Source of the DNA: Massilia pinisoli
GTDB taxonomy: Bacteria > Pseudomonadota > Gammaproteobacteria > Burkholderiales > Burkholderiaceae_D
DNA length: 64,000 bases
Direction of reading: 5' to 3'
Assembly: GCF_024753285.1 (NCBI RefSeq)
Contig: NZ_JANUGW010000026.1
Location: forward strand, 1-64,000
Both the position numbers and the translations under genes were made by a program. Shown here piece after piece: positions 29,928 to 38,785 of the stretch (position 1 is its first letter; each line of letters opens with the position of its first letter). The notes beneath the pieces are model-generated. The model was not told where the DNA came from and did no database searches. It was given only the letters and a program-made list of their open reading frames with translations.

Positions 29928-30028
29928 TCACGAGGCGGTGCGGATGGCACCCCGCAATTCCACACGTAATGAGAGACCTGCCACCACCACCACAAAAGCC
30001 CTTGGCAGGACATAACCAGGAGACCTAC

Positions 30029-33000
30029 ATGACGTTAAGAACCCCTCTCGCCGCCCGGCAGCGCATCTGCCGCGCGACGCCCATCGCCATGGCGGTGGCC
30101 ACCGCATTGCTGGCCGTCGCGCACGCGCACGCGCAGGACGCGGCCGCGCCGGAACAAGTCGTCGTCACCGGCTACCGCTACTCGATCGAAAAAAGCCTCG
30201 ACCAGAAGCGTGAAGCGAATTCCATCGTCGAAGTGATCACGGCCGAGGACATCGGCAAGTTCCCCGACAAGAACGTGGCCGATGCGCTGCAGCGCGTGCC
30301 GGGCGTGATCATCGACCGCAGCGGCGGCGAGGGCAAGAACGTCAGCGTCCGCGGCCTCTCGTCCGAGCTGACCCTGACGGAACTGAACGGCAACTACATC
30401 GCGACGGCCGAATCGAACGGCGATCCGACCCGTTCGTTCAACTACACGTTGATGCCGTCGAACATGCTGTCCAGCGCGGAGCTGTTCAAGACGCCGGAAG
30501 CGCGCATCGACGAGGGCGGCATCGGCGGCACCGTGATCCTGCACACGCGCCGTCCGCTGGACGTGAAGTCGGGCTCCGGCTTCGTCAATGCGGAGGGCAC
30601 CTGGGCCGACACGACCAAGAAGACGGACGGCCAGTTCTCGGGCCAGTACGCGTGGCACGATGCATCGAACCGTTTCGGCGTCCTGGTGGGCTACACCCAG
30701 CAGAAACGCACGACGCGCACCATGGGCACGAGCACGGAAAACTGGCAGTGGTACGGCGACGACTACGAGGCGCATCCGGCGACGGACGTCAACGGCAGGC
30801 CCTCCAAGATGGACAGCTACTGGTGGGGCGAGTCCGGCTTCTACGACCAGGGCGGCCACTACTACACGAACTTCATGATGCCGACGTCGGTCAACTTCAA
30901 CGTGAAGACCGAGGAGCGCGAGCGCAAGGGCGGCCAGCTCACGCTGCAGTTCAAGCCGGTGCGCAACCTGAACCTCGTCGCCAACTACTTCCGCTTCGAC
31001 CTGTCGCAGAACTCGCAGACGAACACGCTGAAGATCCCCGAGTGGAACCTGGCGCGCTATTCCGGCGACGGCAACTGGCCGGGTGGCCGCATGCTCGACG
31101 GCCTCACGTTCGACCCGAGCCACACGCTCGTCACCGGCGCGCAGTACAGCGCCCACCCGGGCAAGACGTATTACTGCAGCGGCGACGCGGCCGCGGCCGG
31201 CGGACTGACGAACACCGGCGGCTTCGGTCCGGACGATTGCACGGTCCCGACCCCGCAGATCACGGGCAGCTTTAATCGCGAGAAGGCGCTGTCGCAGACG
31301 TTCGACCTCGAAGCGGATTGGCACGGCCAGTCGCTGGACGCCAGCTTCAAGGCCGGCCGCACGTGGGCCGGTGGCGGTCCGTCGCTGCAGTTCGGCATGC
31401 CGATCAAGCCGCGCCTGCAGAATGCGGACGGCAGCTGGACCCTCGGTAACTACGCCAGCGCGTGGAGCCTGGCCGGCACGCCGACGATGACGTTCTCGCC
31501 GCAGCTGATGGACAACCTGATGAAGGGCATCGGCGAGATCGACCTCGGTTCGACGTCGTCGTCCTGGACGCGCAACAGCAACCAGCAGAAGTACGCGCAG
31601 GGCGACTTCACGTGGCACACGGACATGAACTGGATCGACTCGCTGCAGTTCGGCGCGAAGTACCGCGACGGCGGCATCCACCGCAACACGGGCAACAACT
31701 ACTGGGTGTGCCAGGGCGCGGACCCGACCAACTACGACAAGCGTTACCAGGCCGGTTGCGATCCGACCGCGAACAAGTTCCAGCCGTCGTACCTGTACGG
31801 CCAGTCGCTGCCGAACATCGCCGGCGGCATCAAGGCCAGCGCTTTCCCGGCGATCGACTACCCGGCCTATATCTCGCACCTGAACCAGACGTACGGCCAG
31901 ATGCAGACGCGGAACGAAGACAACTTCGTCTACAACGTCAGCGAGAAGATCTCGTCGGCCTACGTGCAGGCCAACATCAAGACGGACCGCCTGCGCGGCA
32001 ACGTCGGCCTCCGCTTCGTGCGCACGAAGCAGCATGCCGATTCGACGGACCGCGTCGACAACTACAGCGACTATTTCTTCAATGGCGCCAACGGCAGTCC
32101 GGCACCTTGCCAGGCGGGCGGCGCGCCGGCCGCCGGCGCACCCGCGGGCTCCGGTTGCGTCAGCGGCTTCACGACGCTGCCCGACAGCACGGCGCACACG
32201 CAGTCGTTCGTCGTCAGTGCCCTCGACCGCACGTACAACGACGTGCTGCCAAGCCTGAACCTCGCGTACGACCTGACGGACACCCTGCTGCTGCGCGCCG
32301 CCGCATCGAAGGCGATCTCGCGCCCGAGTTATTCGGACATCGCATCGCCCGGCGGCCTGCAGTACTACAGCCAGGAATACGTCAACGACCGCCGCCTGAT
32401 CGGCGGTGGCGACAAGCAGGGCTGGTTCGGCAGCGGCAGCAACAAGAACCTCGAGCCGTACAAGGCGACCCAGTACGACCTGGGCCTGGAGTGGTACTTC
32501 CATCGTGGTTCGGTGCTCGGCGTCGACGTCTTCCGCAAGAATGTCAGCAACTTCTCGGTGCCCGTCGTGCAGAACGTGACGATGTCCGTCGGCGGCCAGA
32601 ACGTGACGGTGCAGAACTACTCGACGAGCGCCGGCGGCCGCGACGGCGTGTCGAAAGGCGTCGAACTGTACGCGCAGCACACGTTCGCGTCGGGCTTCGG
32701 CTTCCAGGTCAACTACACGTACAACAAGACGAACGAGGCCGCGATCACGCTCGAAGACGGCACCAACATCGGCACGTCGCCGCTCGTCGGCAGCGCGAAG
32801 AACCAGGCCAACGTCACCCTGTTCTACGAGACCGACAAGCTGCTGGCGCGCGTGTCGTACAACCGCCGCGGCGAAGTGGTGGATGGCCTCGAGAACGGCT
32901 TGAACGTGTACGAGGATCCGTACAGCCAGGTCGACGTGAACGTCGCGTACAACCTCACCAAGGAGCTGAGCCTGACGGCGTCCGTGCTGAACCTGACCCG

Positions 33001-33103
33001 CCAGGAGTCGCGTTCGCACCTGGGCAACGACACGCAAGACCGCTTCTATTCGAACGGTTACGCCGGCCGCATCGCGTACGTGGGCCTGAACTACAAGTTC
33101 TAA
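30029..33103 (+). CDS. TonB-dependent receptor of the Xanthomonas/Caulobacter carbohydrate type
   Basis: A 1024-residue outer-membrane transporter. A signal peptide (about 1-36, ending AHAHAQ) is followed by QVVVTGYRYSIEKSLDQKRE and a plug containing DIGKFPDKNVADALQRVPGV. This plug signature marks the TIGR01782-type receptors that import oligosaccharides. The barrel ends in IAYVGLNYKF. An aggaga ribosome site precedes the ATG at 30029; an in-frame upstream extension is unlikely. The next genes encode a halogenase-like flavoprotein and two alpha-mannosidases, so the cargo is probably an alpha-mannoside. Confidence 0.95.
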   Translation: MTLRTPLAARQRICRATPIAMAVATALLAVAHAHAQDAAAPEQVVVTGYRYSIEKSLDQKREANSIVEVITAEDIGKFPDKNVADALQRVPGVIIDRSGGEGKNVSVRGLSSELTLTELNGNYIATAESNGDPTRSFNYTLMPSNMLSSAELFKTPEARIDEGGIGGTVILHTRRPLDVKSGSGFVNAEGTWADTTKKTDGQFSGQYAWHDASNRFGVLVGYTQQKRTTRTMGTSTENWQWYGDDYEAHPATDVNGRPSKMDSYWWGESGFYDQGGHYYTNFMMPTSVNFNVKTEERERKGGQLTLQFKPVRNLNLVANYFRFDLSQNSQTNTLKIPEWNLARYSGDGNWPGGRMLDGLTFDPSHTLVTGAQYSAHPGKTYYCSGDAAAAGGLTNTGGFGPDDCTVPTPQITGSFNREKALSQTFDLEADWHGQSLDASFKAGRTWAGGGPSLQFGMPIKPRLQNADGSWTLGNYASAWSLAGTPTMTFSPQLMDNLMKGIGEIDLGSTSSSWTRNSNQQKYAQGDFTWHTDMNWIDSLQFGAKYRDGGIHRNTGNNYWVCQGADPTNYDKRYQAGCDPTANKFQPSYLYGQSLPNIAGGIKASAFPAIDYPAYISHLNQTYGQMQTRNEDNFVYNVSEKISSAYVQANIKTDRLRGNVGLRFVRTKQHADSTDRVDNYSDYFFNGANGSPAPCQAGGAPAAGAPAGSGCVSGFTTLPDSTAHTQSFVVSALDRTYNDVLPSLNLAYDLTDTLLLRAAASKAISRPSYSDIASPGGLQYYSQEYVNDRRLIGGGDKQGWFGSGSNKNLEPYKATQYDLGLEWYFHRGSVLGVDVFRKNVSNFSVPVVQNVTMSVGGQNVTVQNYSTSAGGRDGVSKGVELYAQHTFASGFGFQVNYTYNKTNEAAITLEDGTNIGTSPLVGSAKNQANVTLFYETDKLLARVSYNRRGEVVDGLENGLNVYEDPYSQVDVNVAYNLTKELSLTASVLNLTRQESRSHLGNDTQDRFYSNGYAGRIAYVGLNYKF

Positions 33104-33117
33104 GCCCGCAGCAACCT

Positions 33118-33160
33118 GCCTCCCCGCGCCCCATCCGGGCCCCGGGAGGCGTCTTCTTTT
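33118..33160 (+). terminator. Hairpin between receptor and halogenase-like gene
   Basis: Stem gcctccc / gggaggc, then gtcttctttt. It lies directly before the next ribosome site. It could attenuate read-through and lower downstream expression relative to the receptor rather than end the operon. Confidence 0.5.
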
Positions 33161-33172
33161 GTGGAGACCTTC

Positions 33173-34714
33173 ATGAGTACGCATAATCGGATCAGCAACG
33201 AGCGGATCACCAGCATCACCATCGTCGGCGGCGGCTGCGCGGGCTGGATGGCCGCGGCGGCCCTTGCGACCTACCTCGGCAAGGGCGCGACGATCCGCCT
33301 CGTCGAGTCCGAAGAAATCGGCATCGTCGGCGTGGGCGAGGCCAGCGTCCCGCACATGAAGCTGTTCAATGGGCAGTGGCTGGGCATCGACGAAGCGGAA
33401 TTCGTCAAGCGCACGCAGGCCACCGCGAAGCTGGGCATCCAATTCAACGACTGGGCGCGCATCGGCGACCGTTATTTCCACGGCTTCGGCGCCATCGGCC
33501 GCTCGATCGGACCGCTGCCGTTCCACCAGTTCTGGCTGAAGCTGCACCTGGCCGGGCGCGCGGGACCGATCGGCGATTATTCGCCGCAGACCGTGATGGC
33601 GCCGCGCAACCGGTTCGCGCCCGGCGACCGGAACGCGTCGCCGCAGTCGCCGCTGGCCGACATCGCCTACGCCTACCACTTCGACGCCGGCCTGTACGCG
33701 CGCTATCTGCGCGACCTGGCGGAGCGGCGTGGCGTGCGCCGTATCGAAGGCAAGATCGTCCAGGTGAACCAGCGCGCGGGCGACGGCTACATCGAATCGG
33801 TGACGCTGGAAAGCGGCGAATCCATCGGCGGTGAACTCTTCATCGATTGCTCCGGCTTCCGCGGCCTGCTGATCGAGCAGACTTTGCAGACCGGCTACGT
33901 GGACTGGTCGCACTGGCTGCCATGCGACCGCGCGCTCGCGGTGCCCAGCGCCAGTACCGCGCCGCTCACACCGTACACGCGCGCCAAGGCGCAGGCCGCG
34001 GGGTGGCAGTGGCGCATCCCGCTGCAGCAACGCGTCGGCAACGGCCACGTGTATTCGAGCCGGCATATCAGCGACGATGAAGCCGCCGCCACCTTGCTGG
34101 CCAACCTGGACGGCGAGGCGCTGGCCGAGCCGCGCCTGCTGCGCTTCACGACGGGCATGCGCAGGAAATTCTGGAACAAGAACGTCGTCGCGCTGGGGCT
34201 CGCCGCCGGCTTCCTCGAACCGCTCGAATCCACCAGCATCTACCTCGCCCAGTCGGGCATCACGCGCTTGCTGAGCCTCTTCCCCACGCGCGACCCGAAC
34301 CCGCTGCTGGCGGAACGCTACAACAGCGAATCCGTGTTCGAATACGAGCGCGTGCGCGATTTCCTCATCCTGCACTACCACGCCACGCAGCGCGACGACA
34401 CGCCGTTCTGGAACCACTGCCGCACGATGGCCGTCCCGGACACGTTGCGCGAGGCGATGGACCTGTTCCGCACGGACGGCCGCTACTTCCGCAACGGCGA
34501 GGACTTTTTTGCTCTGCCCAGCTGGGTGCAGGTGATGCTGGGCCAGCGCATCGTCCCGCGCGGCTACCACCCCATCGTCGACGAGATGCCCGAAGGGAAG
34601 CTGGTCGACCACGTCGAGGGCATGCGCGCCGTGCTGGCGCAGGCAGTCGGCACGATGCCCACGCACGAAGAATGGATTGCGCGGCACTGGACCGCGTTTA
34701 CTAAATCGCGCTAA
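33173..34714 (+). CDS. Tryptophan-halogenase-family flavoprotein of a polysaccharide locus
   Basis: A 513-residue FAD-dependent protein. The FAD loop GGGCAGW is at residues 19-25, and GVGEASVP follows at about 53-60. The residue equivalent to the halogenase catalytic Lys is kept (K86 in TAKLGIQF), as is the GWxWxIP motif (GWQWRIPL). Relatives of this kind occur beside TIGR01782 receptors in other bacteria, where the substrate is unknown. ATG at 33173 is preferred over GTG at 33161, which overlaps the ggag ribosome site. There is no signal peptide, so it is cytoplasmic. Confidence 0.92.
   Translation: MSTHNRISNERITSITIVGGGCAGWMAAAALATYLGKGATIRLVESEEIGIVGVGEASVPHMKLFNGQWLGIDEAEFVKRTQATAKLGIQFNDWARIGDRYFHGFGAIGRSIGPLPFHQFWLKLHLAGRAGPIGDYSPQTVMAPRNRFAPGDRNASPQSPLADIAYAYHFDAGLYARYLRDLAERRGVRRIEGKIVQVNQRAGDGYIESVTLESGESIGGELFIDCSGFRGLLIEQTLQTGYVDWSHWLPCDRALAVPSASTAPLTPYTRAKAQAAGWQWRIPLQQRVGNGHVYSSRHISDDEAAATLLANLDGEALAEPRLLRFTTGMRRKFWNKNVVALGLAAGFLEPLESTSIYLAQSGITRLLSLFPTRDPNPLLAERYNSESVFEYERVRDFLILHYHATQRDDTPFWNHCRTMAVPDTLREAMDLFRTDGRYFRNGEDFFALPSWVQVMLGQRIVPRGYHPIVDEMPEGKLVDHVEGMRAVLAQAVGTMPTHEEWIARHWTAFTKSR
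34696..34708. promoter_or_regulatory. Third GTTTA(C)TAAATCG box, inside the halogenase 3' end
   Basis: GTTTACTAAATCG differs from the box at 29915 only at the central base. It overlaps the last codons of the flavoprotein gene and lies 91 bp before the GH47 gene. It may mark an internal, co-regulated promoter. Confidence 0.45.
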
Positions 34715-34798
34715 AAACCGCGCAGTTTCGTTGGCATCGATTGACGCTGCGGACGGTGCTATCAAAATGACGACGACAAGATTTCAAGGAGACATATC

Positions 34799-36202
34799 GT
34801 GACCCGTTTTTTTTCATCCAAACCAGTGATGCGTGGCCTGTGCGTTGCCCTGTTCGCGTTGCTGCCGGCGCTGTCTCAAGCAGCCGCGCCCGCGCCCGCA
34901 CTGCGTCCCGTCAGCGCGACCGAATCCGCCGCGCTCGCGCAGCGCGTGAAGGACGAGATGCGCCATGCCTGGCAAGGGTATAAACAGTATGCCTGGGGCC
35001 ACGATGCGCTGAGCCCCTTGAGCAAGAAGCCGCGCGACTGGTACGCGCACTCCCTGTTGATGACGCCCGTCGATGCCTTGGACACGCTCGTCATCATGGG
35101 CCTGAAGACGGAGGCGGACGAGGCGCGCGAGCTGATCGCGACGCAGCTGTCGTTCGACCAGGACATGGAAGTGCAAAACTTCGAGATCACGATCCGCCTG
35201 CTGGGCGGCCTGATCTCGGCTTACCAGCTGACGGGCGACGACCGCCTGCTCGCGAAGGCGGACGACCTGGGCCGGCGCCTGCTGCCCGTGTTCGAGTCGC
35301 CGACGGGCCTGCCGTACACACACGTCAACCTGCGTACGGGGAAGGTCAGCGGCAACGTGAGCAACCCGGCGGAGACGGGCACGCTGGTCCTCGAATTCGG
35401 CATGTTGAGCAAGCTGACGGGCAAGCCCGTGTACTTCGAGAAGGCCAAGCGCGCGCTCGTCGAAACGTATCAACGTGCGTCGGCGGATGGTCTCGTGGGT
35501 TCGGCGATCGACGTGGAAACCGGCAAGTGGGTCAACACGGATGCCCACATCGGCGGCGGCATCGACTCCTATTACGAATACCTGTACAAGTGCTACCGCC
35601 TGTTCGGCGACGGCGAATGCAAGGCGATGTGGGATCACAGCATCGCGGGCATGAACAAGTCGCTGGCCGACAAGCGCGACGGCGCCCTGTGGTACGGCCA
35701 CGCCGACATGAACACGGGCCGCCGCACCGCCACGCAATACGGCGCGCTGGACGCGTTCATGCCTGCGCTGCTGGCGCTGGGCGGCGACGTGCCGCGCGCG
35801 AAGGCGCTGCAGGAGTCGGGCCTGCGCATGTGGCGCCTGGCCGGCGTCGAACCGGAAGCGCTGGACTATGCGCGCATGAAGATCACGTCGCCGGGTTATG
35901 CGCTGCGTCCGGAGATCATCGAATCGGCGTACTACCTGAACCACACTACGGGCGACGCGCGCTACCGCGCCATGGGCCGCGAATTCTTCGAGGCGTTCGT
36001 ACGCTGGTGCCGCACCGATTCCGGTTATGCGGCGCTGAAGGACGTGCGCACCAAGGTCCAGGAAGATTCGATGGAGAGCTTCGTCTTCGCCGAGACGTTC
36101 AAGTATTTCTACCTGCTGTTCGCGACTAAGGAAGCGCTGGACTTCGATGCCGTCACGTTCAACACGGAGGCGCATCCGCTGCGCCTGCCGGCGGCGCATT
36201 GA
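34799..36202 (+). CDS. Exported GH47 alpha-1,2-mannosidase
   Basis: A 467-residue inverting alpha-mannosidase. A signal peptide covers about residues 1-30 (ending ALSQAA). GH47 landmarks include WQGYKQYAWGHDALSPLSK near the N-terminus, LVIMGL, FEITIRLLGGLISAYQLTGD, and the C-terminal DSMESFVFAETFKYFYLLF with conserved Glu residues. The GTG start is supported by an aaggaga site 6 bp upstream. GH47 is best known from eukaryotic N-glycan trimming and is uncommon in bacteria. Next to GH92 it should remove alpha-1,2-linked mannose from mannan or high-mannose glycans. Confidence 0.93.
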   Translation: MTRFFSSKPVMRGLCVALFALLPALSQAAAPAPALRPVSATESAALAQRVKDEMRHAWQGYKQYAWGHDALSPLSKKPRDWYAHSLLMTPVDALDTLVIMGLKTEADEARELIATQLSFDQDMEVQNFEITIRLLGGLISAYQLTGDDRLLAKADDLGRRLLPVFESPTGLPYTHVNLRTGKVSGNVSNPAETGTLVLEFGMLSKLTGKPVYFEKAKRALVETYQRASADGLVGSAIDVETGKWVNTDAHIGGGIDSYYEYLYKCYRLFGDGECKAMWDHSIAGMNKSLADKRDGALWYGHADMNTGRRTATQYGALDAFMPALLALGGDVPRAKALQESGLRMWRLAGVEPEALDYARMKITSPGYALRPEIIESAYYLNHTTGDARYRAMGREFFEAFVRWCRTDSGYAALKDVRTKVQEDSMESFVFAETFKYFYLLFATKEALDFDAVTFNTEAHPLRLPAAH

Positions 36203-36215
36203 AAGGGGCGCGCGC

Positions 36216-38615
36216 ATGACCGGTTTCCCAACCCCGCGCCTGGCAGCGCTGCTCGCGGCGATCATGCTGCCGCTGGCGGCGCAGTCCGCGTCGCAGCTCG
36301 ATGCCACGCCCGTCAACACGTTCATCGGCACGCAGGACGAAGGCAACACGTTCCCCGGTGCGTCGGCGCCGTTCGGCATGATCCAGGTCGGCCCCACGGG
36401 CGAGCATTACGCGGGCTGGCGCTACAGCGACGCGCGCATCCGCGGCTTCGGCCACTCGTACCTGTCCGGCGCGGGCTGCTGGGAGCAGGGCGGGCAGCTG
36501 CAGGTGCTGCCGGTCACGGGCCGCATCGGCCCCGGCGGCGACTTCGACACCGCGAAGGCGGACAGCTTCGACTACAAGCGCTATGCGGCCGGCTACACGC
36601 ACGACGGCGAAGTCGGGCAGGCCGGCTATTACAAGGTGCAGTTGACGAGTTACGGCGGCATCACGGCCGAGACGACGGCGCTGACCCGCGCCGCCGCGGA
36701 GCGCTATATGTTCGCGGCCGGCGCCGACACGGGCCACGTGCTGCTCAACGTCGGGCAGGCGAACGAGCGCCATTCCGTCGTCGGCAGCGCGCTGCGGATC
36801 GTGGACGACCGCAGCGTGGAAGGCCGCATCACGACGAAGAGCTTCTGCGGCGGCGCGCAATACACGACGTGGTTCCGCATCGTGTTCGACCAGCCGTTCG
36901 TCGCCCACGGCATCTGGGACGACCGCGGCGGCTGGCCGAACGCGCAAGGCACCAGCCAGCAAGGCGACAGCCGTCCGCACGGCGCGTGGCTGACGTTCGA
37001 CCTGAAACGCGGTCGCGCCGTCACGGCGGTCAGCGCGATCTCGCACGTGGATGCCGACGGCGCGCGCGCCAACCTGCAGGCGGAAGGCATGGCCGGCAAC
37101 CGGCCGCTCGCGTTCGACGCGATGCGCGAGAAGGCGCAGGCGGCCTGGCAGCATGAGCTGTCGAGTGTCCGCATCGACGGCGGCAGCCAGGACGACCGCA
37201 CGGTGTTCTACACGGCGCTGTACCACGCGCTGCTGCAGCCGCTGACGGGCAACGACGCCGACGGTCGCTACCGCGGCTACGACGACGCGATCCACACGGC
37301 GAAGGACTGGACGTATTACGAATTCTTCTCGCTGTGGGACACGTACCGCGCGCAGAATCAGCTGCTCGCGCTTCTGCGCCCGCAGCGCGCGCGCGACATC
37401 GCGAACTCCGTGCTGAAGATCCGTGAACAGGGCGGCTGGCTGCCGCGCTGGGGCTATGCCAACTTCGAGACGAACGTGATGACGGGCGACCCCGTCACGC
37501 CCTTCCTCGTCGACCTGTGGCGCTACGGCGCGCTGAAAGGCCGCGAGCGCGAGGCGTACACCGCGCTGCGCGAGAACGCGTCCGGCGTGCCGCCGCAGCG
37601 CATCCGTGCACAAGGCCGCGCGGGCAATCCGAGCTATCTGCGCCAGGGTTTCGTGCAGTACGACCGCGCGTTCGTCGCGAAGGGCATGGACATCGATCCG
37701 CACCACGGCGCGTCCGCCACGCTGGAGTATTCGCTGTCCGACAGCGCGCTGGCCGTGATGGCGAAGGCGCTGGGCCATGCCGACGATGCCCGCGTGCTGG
37801 ACCAGCGTGCCCTCAACTGGCGTCGCGTGTGGGACGCGGACGTCATCGACAAGCAGACCGGCCTGCGCGGCTTCCCGCGCCCGCGCGTGCAGGACGGCAG
37901 CTGGTTCGCCGACGTCGGCGGCGGTTACGATCCGCGCAGCGAGCGTGGCTTCCACGAAGGCACGGCCTGGCAATACCAGTGGCTCGTACGCCAGGACATC
38001 CCTGGCCTCGCCGCCGCGATGGGCGGGCCGGCGCAGGCGCTGCACCGCCTCGACCTGTTCTTCGACTACGACGCGCTCGTGGCCGATCCGCAGGCCGTGC
38101 GCAAGTCGTGGGTCGTCGGGCCGTACAGCTATTACAGCCAGTTCCGCTACAACCCGAACAACGAACCGGACCTGCACGCGCCATGGGTCTACACCTTGCT
38201 GGGCCAGCCGTGGAAGACGACAACCGTGCTGCGCGCGGCGGAAACGCTGTTCGGCAATGGCCCCGGCGGCGTGACGGGCAACGACGACCTGGGGACGATG
38301 TCGGCCTGGTATCTGTTCAGCGCATTGGGCATGTACCCGGACACGCCGGGCAGCGGCCGCTTCCTGCTGCACGCGCCCCGGTTCGCGCACGCGGAAATCG
38401 ACCTGCCGCAGGGCCGCGTGCTGCGCATCGATGCGCCCGACGCCAAGCCCGGCGAGCGCCGCTTCGTGCACGCGGTGAACTGGGCGGGCAAGCCGGTGTC
38501 GCGCGTGTGGCTCGACTGGGAACAGCTGCAGGCGGGCGGCACGCTCGGCTATACGCTCGCGCCGCAGCCTGACGTGGCGGGCTGGGGCACGCAGGCCCGC
38601 GACCTGCCACGCTGA
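36216..38615 (+). CDS. Exported GH92 alpha-mannosidase
   Basis: A 799-residue calcium-dependent exo-alpha-mannosidase. A signal peptide (about 1-25) precedes the GH92 opening VNTFIGTQDEGNTFPGASAPFGM. The middle holds the core WDTYRAQNQLL, and the C-terminal part the diagnostic GNDDLGTMSAWYLFSALGMYP, which carries active-site acids. The start at 36216 gives the signal peptide; an upstream frame extension overlaps the GH47 end. It follows GH47 by 13 bp. Family members act on alpha-1,2, 1,3, 1,4 or 1,6 links; which is used here cannot be read. Confidence 0.95.
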   Translation: MTGFPTPRLAALLAAIMLPLAAQSASQLDATPVNTFIGTQDEGNTFPGASAPFGMIQVGPTGEHYAGWRYSDARIRGFGHSYLSGAGCWEQGGQLQVLPVTGRIGPGGDFDTAKADSFDYKRYAAGYTHDGEVGQAGYYKVQLTSYGGITAETTALTRAAAERYMFAAGADTGHVLLNVGQANERHSVVGSALRIVDDRSVEGRITTKSFCGGAQYTTWFRIVFDQPFVAHGIWDDRGGWPNAQGTSQQGDSRPHGAWLTFDLKRGRAVTAVSAISHVDADGARANLQAEGMAGNRPLAFDAMREKAQAAWQHELSSVRIDGGSQDDRTVFYTALYHALLQPLTGNDADGRYRGYDDAIHTAKDWTYYEFFSLWDTYRAQNQLLALLRPQRARDIANSVLKIREQGGWLPRWGYANFETNVMTGDPVTPFLVDLWRYGALKGREREAYTALRENASGVPPQRIRAQGRAGNPSYLRQGFVQYDRAFVAKGMDIDPHHGASATLEYSLSDSALAVMAKALGHADDARVLDQRALNWRRVWDADVIDKQTGLRGFPRPRVQDGSWFADVGGGYDPRSERGFHEGTAWQYQWLVRQDIPGLAAAMGGPAQALHRLDLFFDYDALVADPQAVRKSWVVGPYSYYSQFRYNPNNEPDLHAPWVYTLLGQPWKTTTVLRAAETLFGNGPGGVTGNDDLGTMSAWYLFSALGMYPDTPGSGRFLLHAPRFAHAEIDLPQGRVLRIDAPDAKPGERRFVHAVNWAGKPVSRVWLDWEQLQAGGTLGYTLAPQPDVAGWGTQARDLPR

Positions 38616-38646
38616 GCCGTTTCATGGACATGCCGGTCAGCATGGT

Positions 38647-38686
38647 CCGGCTCGCTGTCGACCAAATTTACGGAACAGCGAGCCGG
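38647..38686. repeat. 12-bp perfect inverted repeat after GH92 gene
   Basis: CCGGCTCGCTGT and ACAGCGAGCCGG flank a 16-nt AT-rich loop. There is no T run. It may be a transcription-end hairpin or mRNA stabiliser for the mannosidase operon, or an operator for the following gene. Confidence 0.55.
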
Positions 38687-38785
38687 CGCGCGCCCAGTCA
38701 GCACGCATAGGGGCTACGGGTGCCGATGGCACGATCGATGCTTGAAAAAGAGGCATACCTTTTTCAGCCCGAACGAAAGGAGTCG

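Larger units (their letters stand above)
29640..30028. promoter_or_regulatory. Upstream regulatory region of the mannoside locus
   Basis: No gene is supported here. The gap is AT-rich and packed with palindromes: a LacI-type TGAAAGCGATTTCA (29758-29771), an inverted repeat GTTTAGT-N6-ACTAAAC (29793-29812) and a half-site copy at 29915-29927. This arrangement suggests tight control of the receptor gene at 30029. Confidence 0.6.

Noticed and set aside
33161..33172. GTG at 33161 as start of the flavoprotein
   Set aside because: It overlaps the best ribosome site for the ATG at 33173 and adds only METF, which is unconserved.
30035..34765. 1576-codon open frame antisense to the TonB receptor and flavoprotein genes
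   Set aside because: A GC-rich antisense shadow with low-complexity Arg/Val/Ala composition and no recognisable domain.
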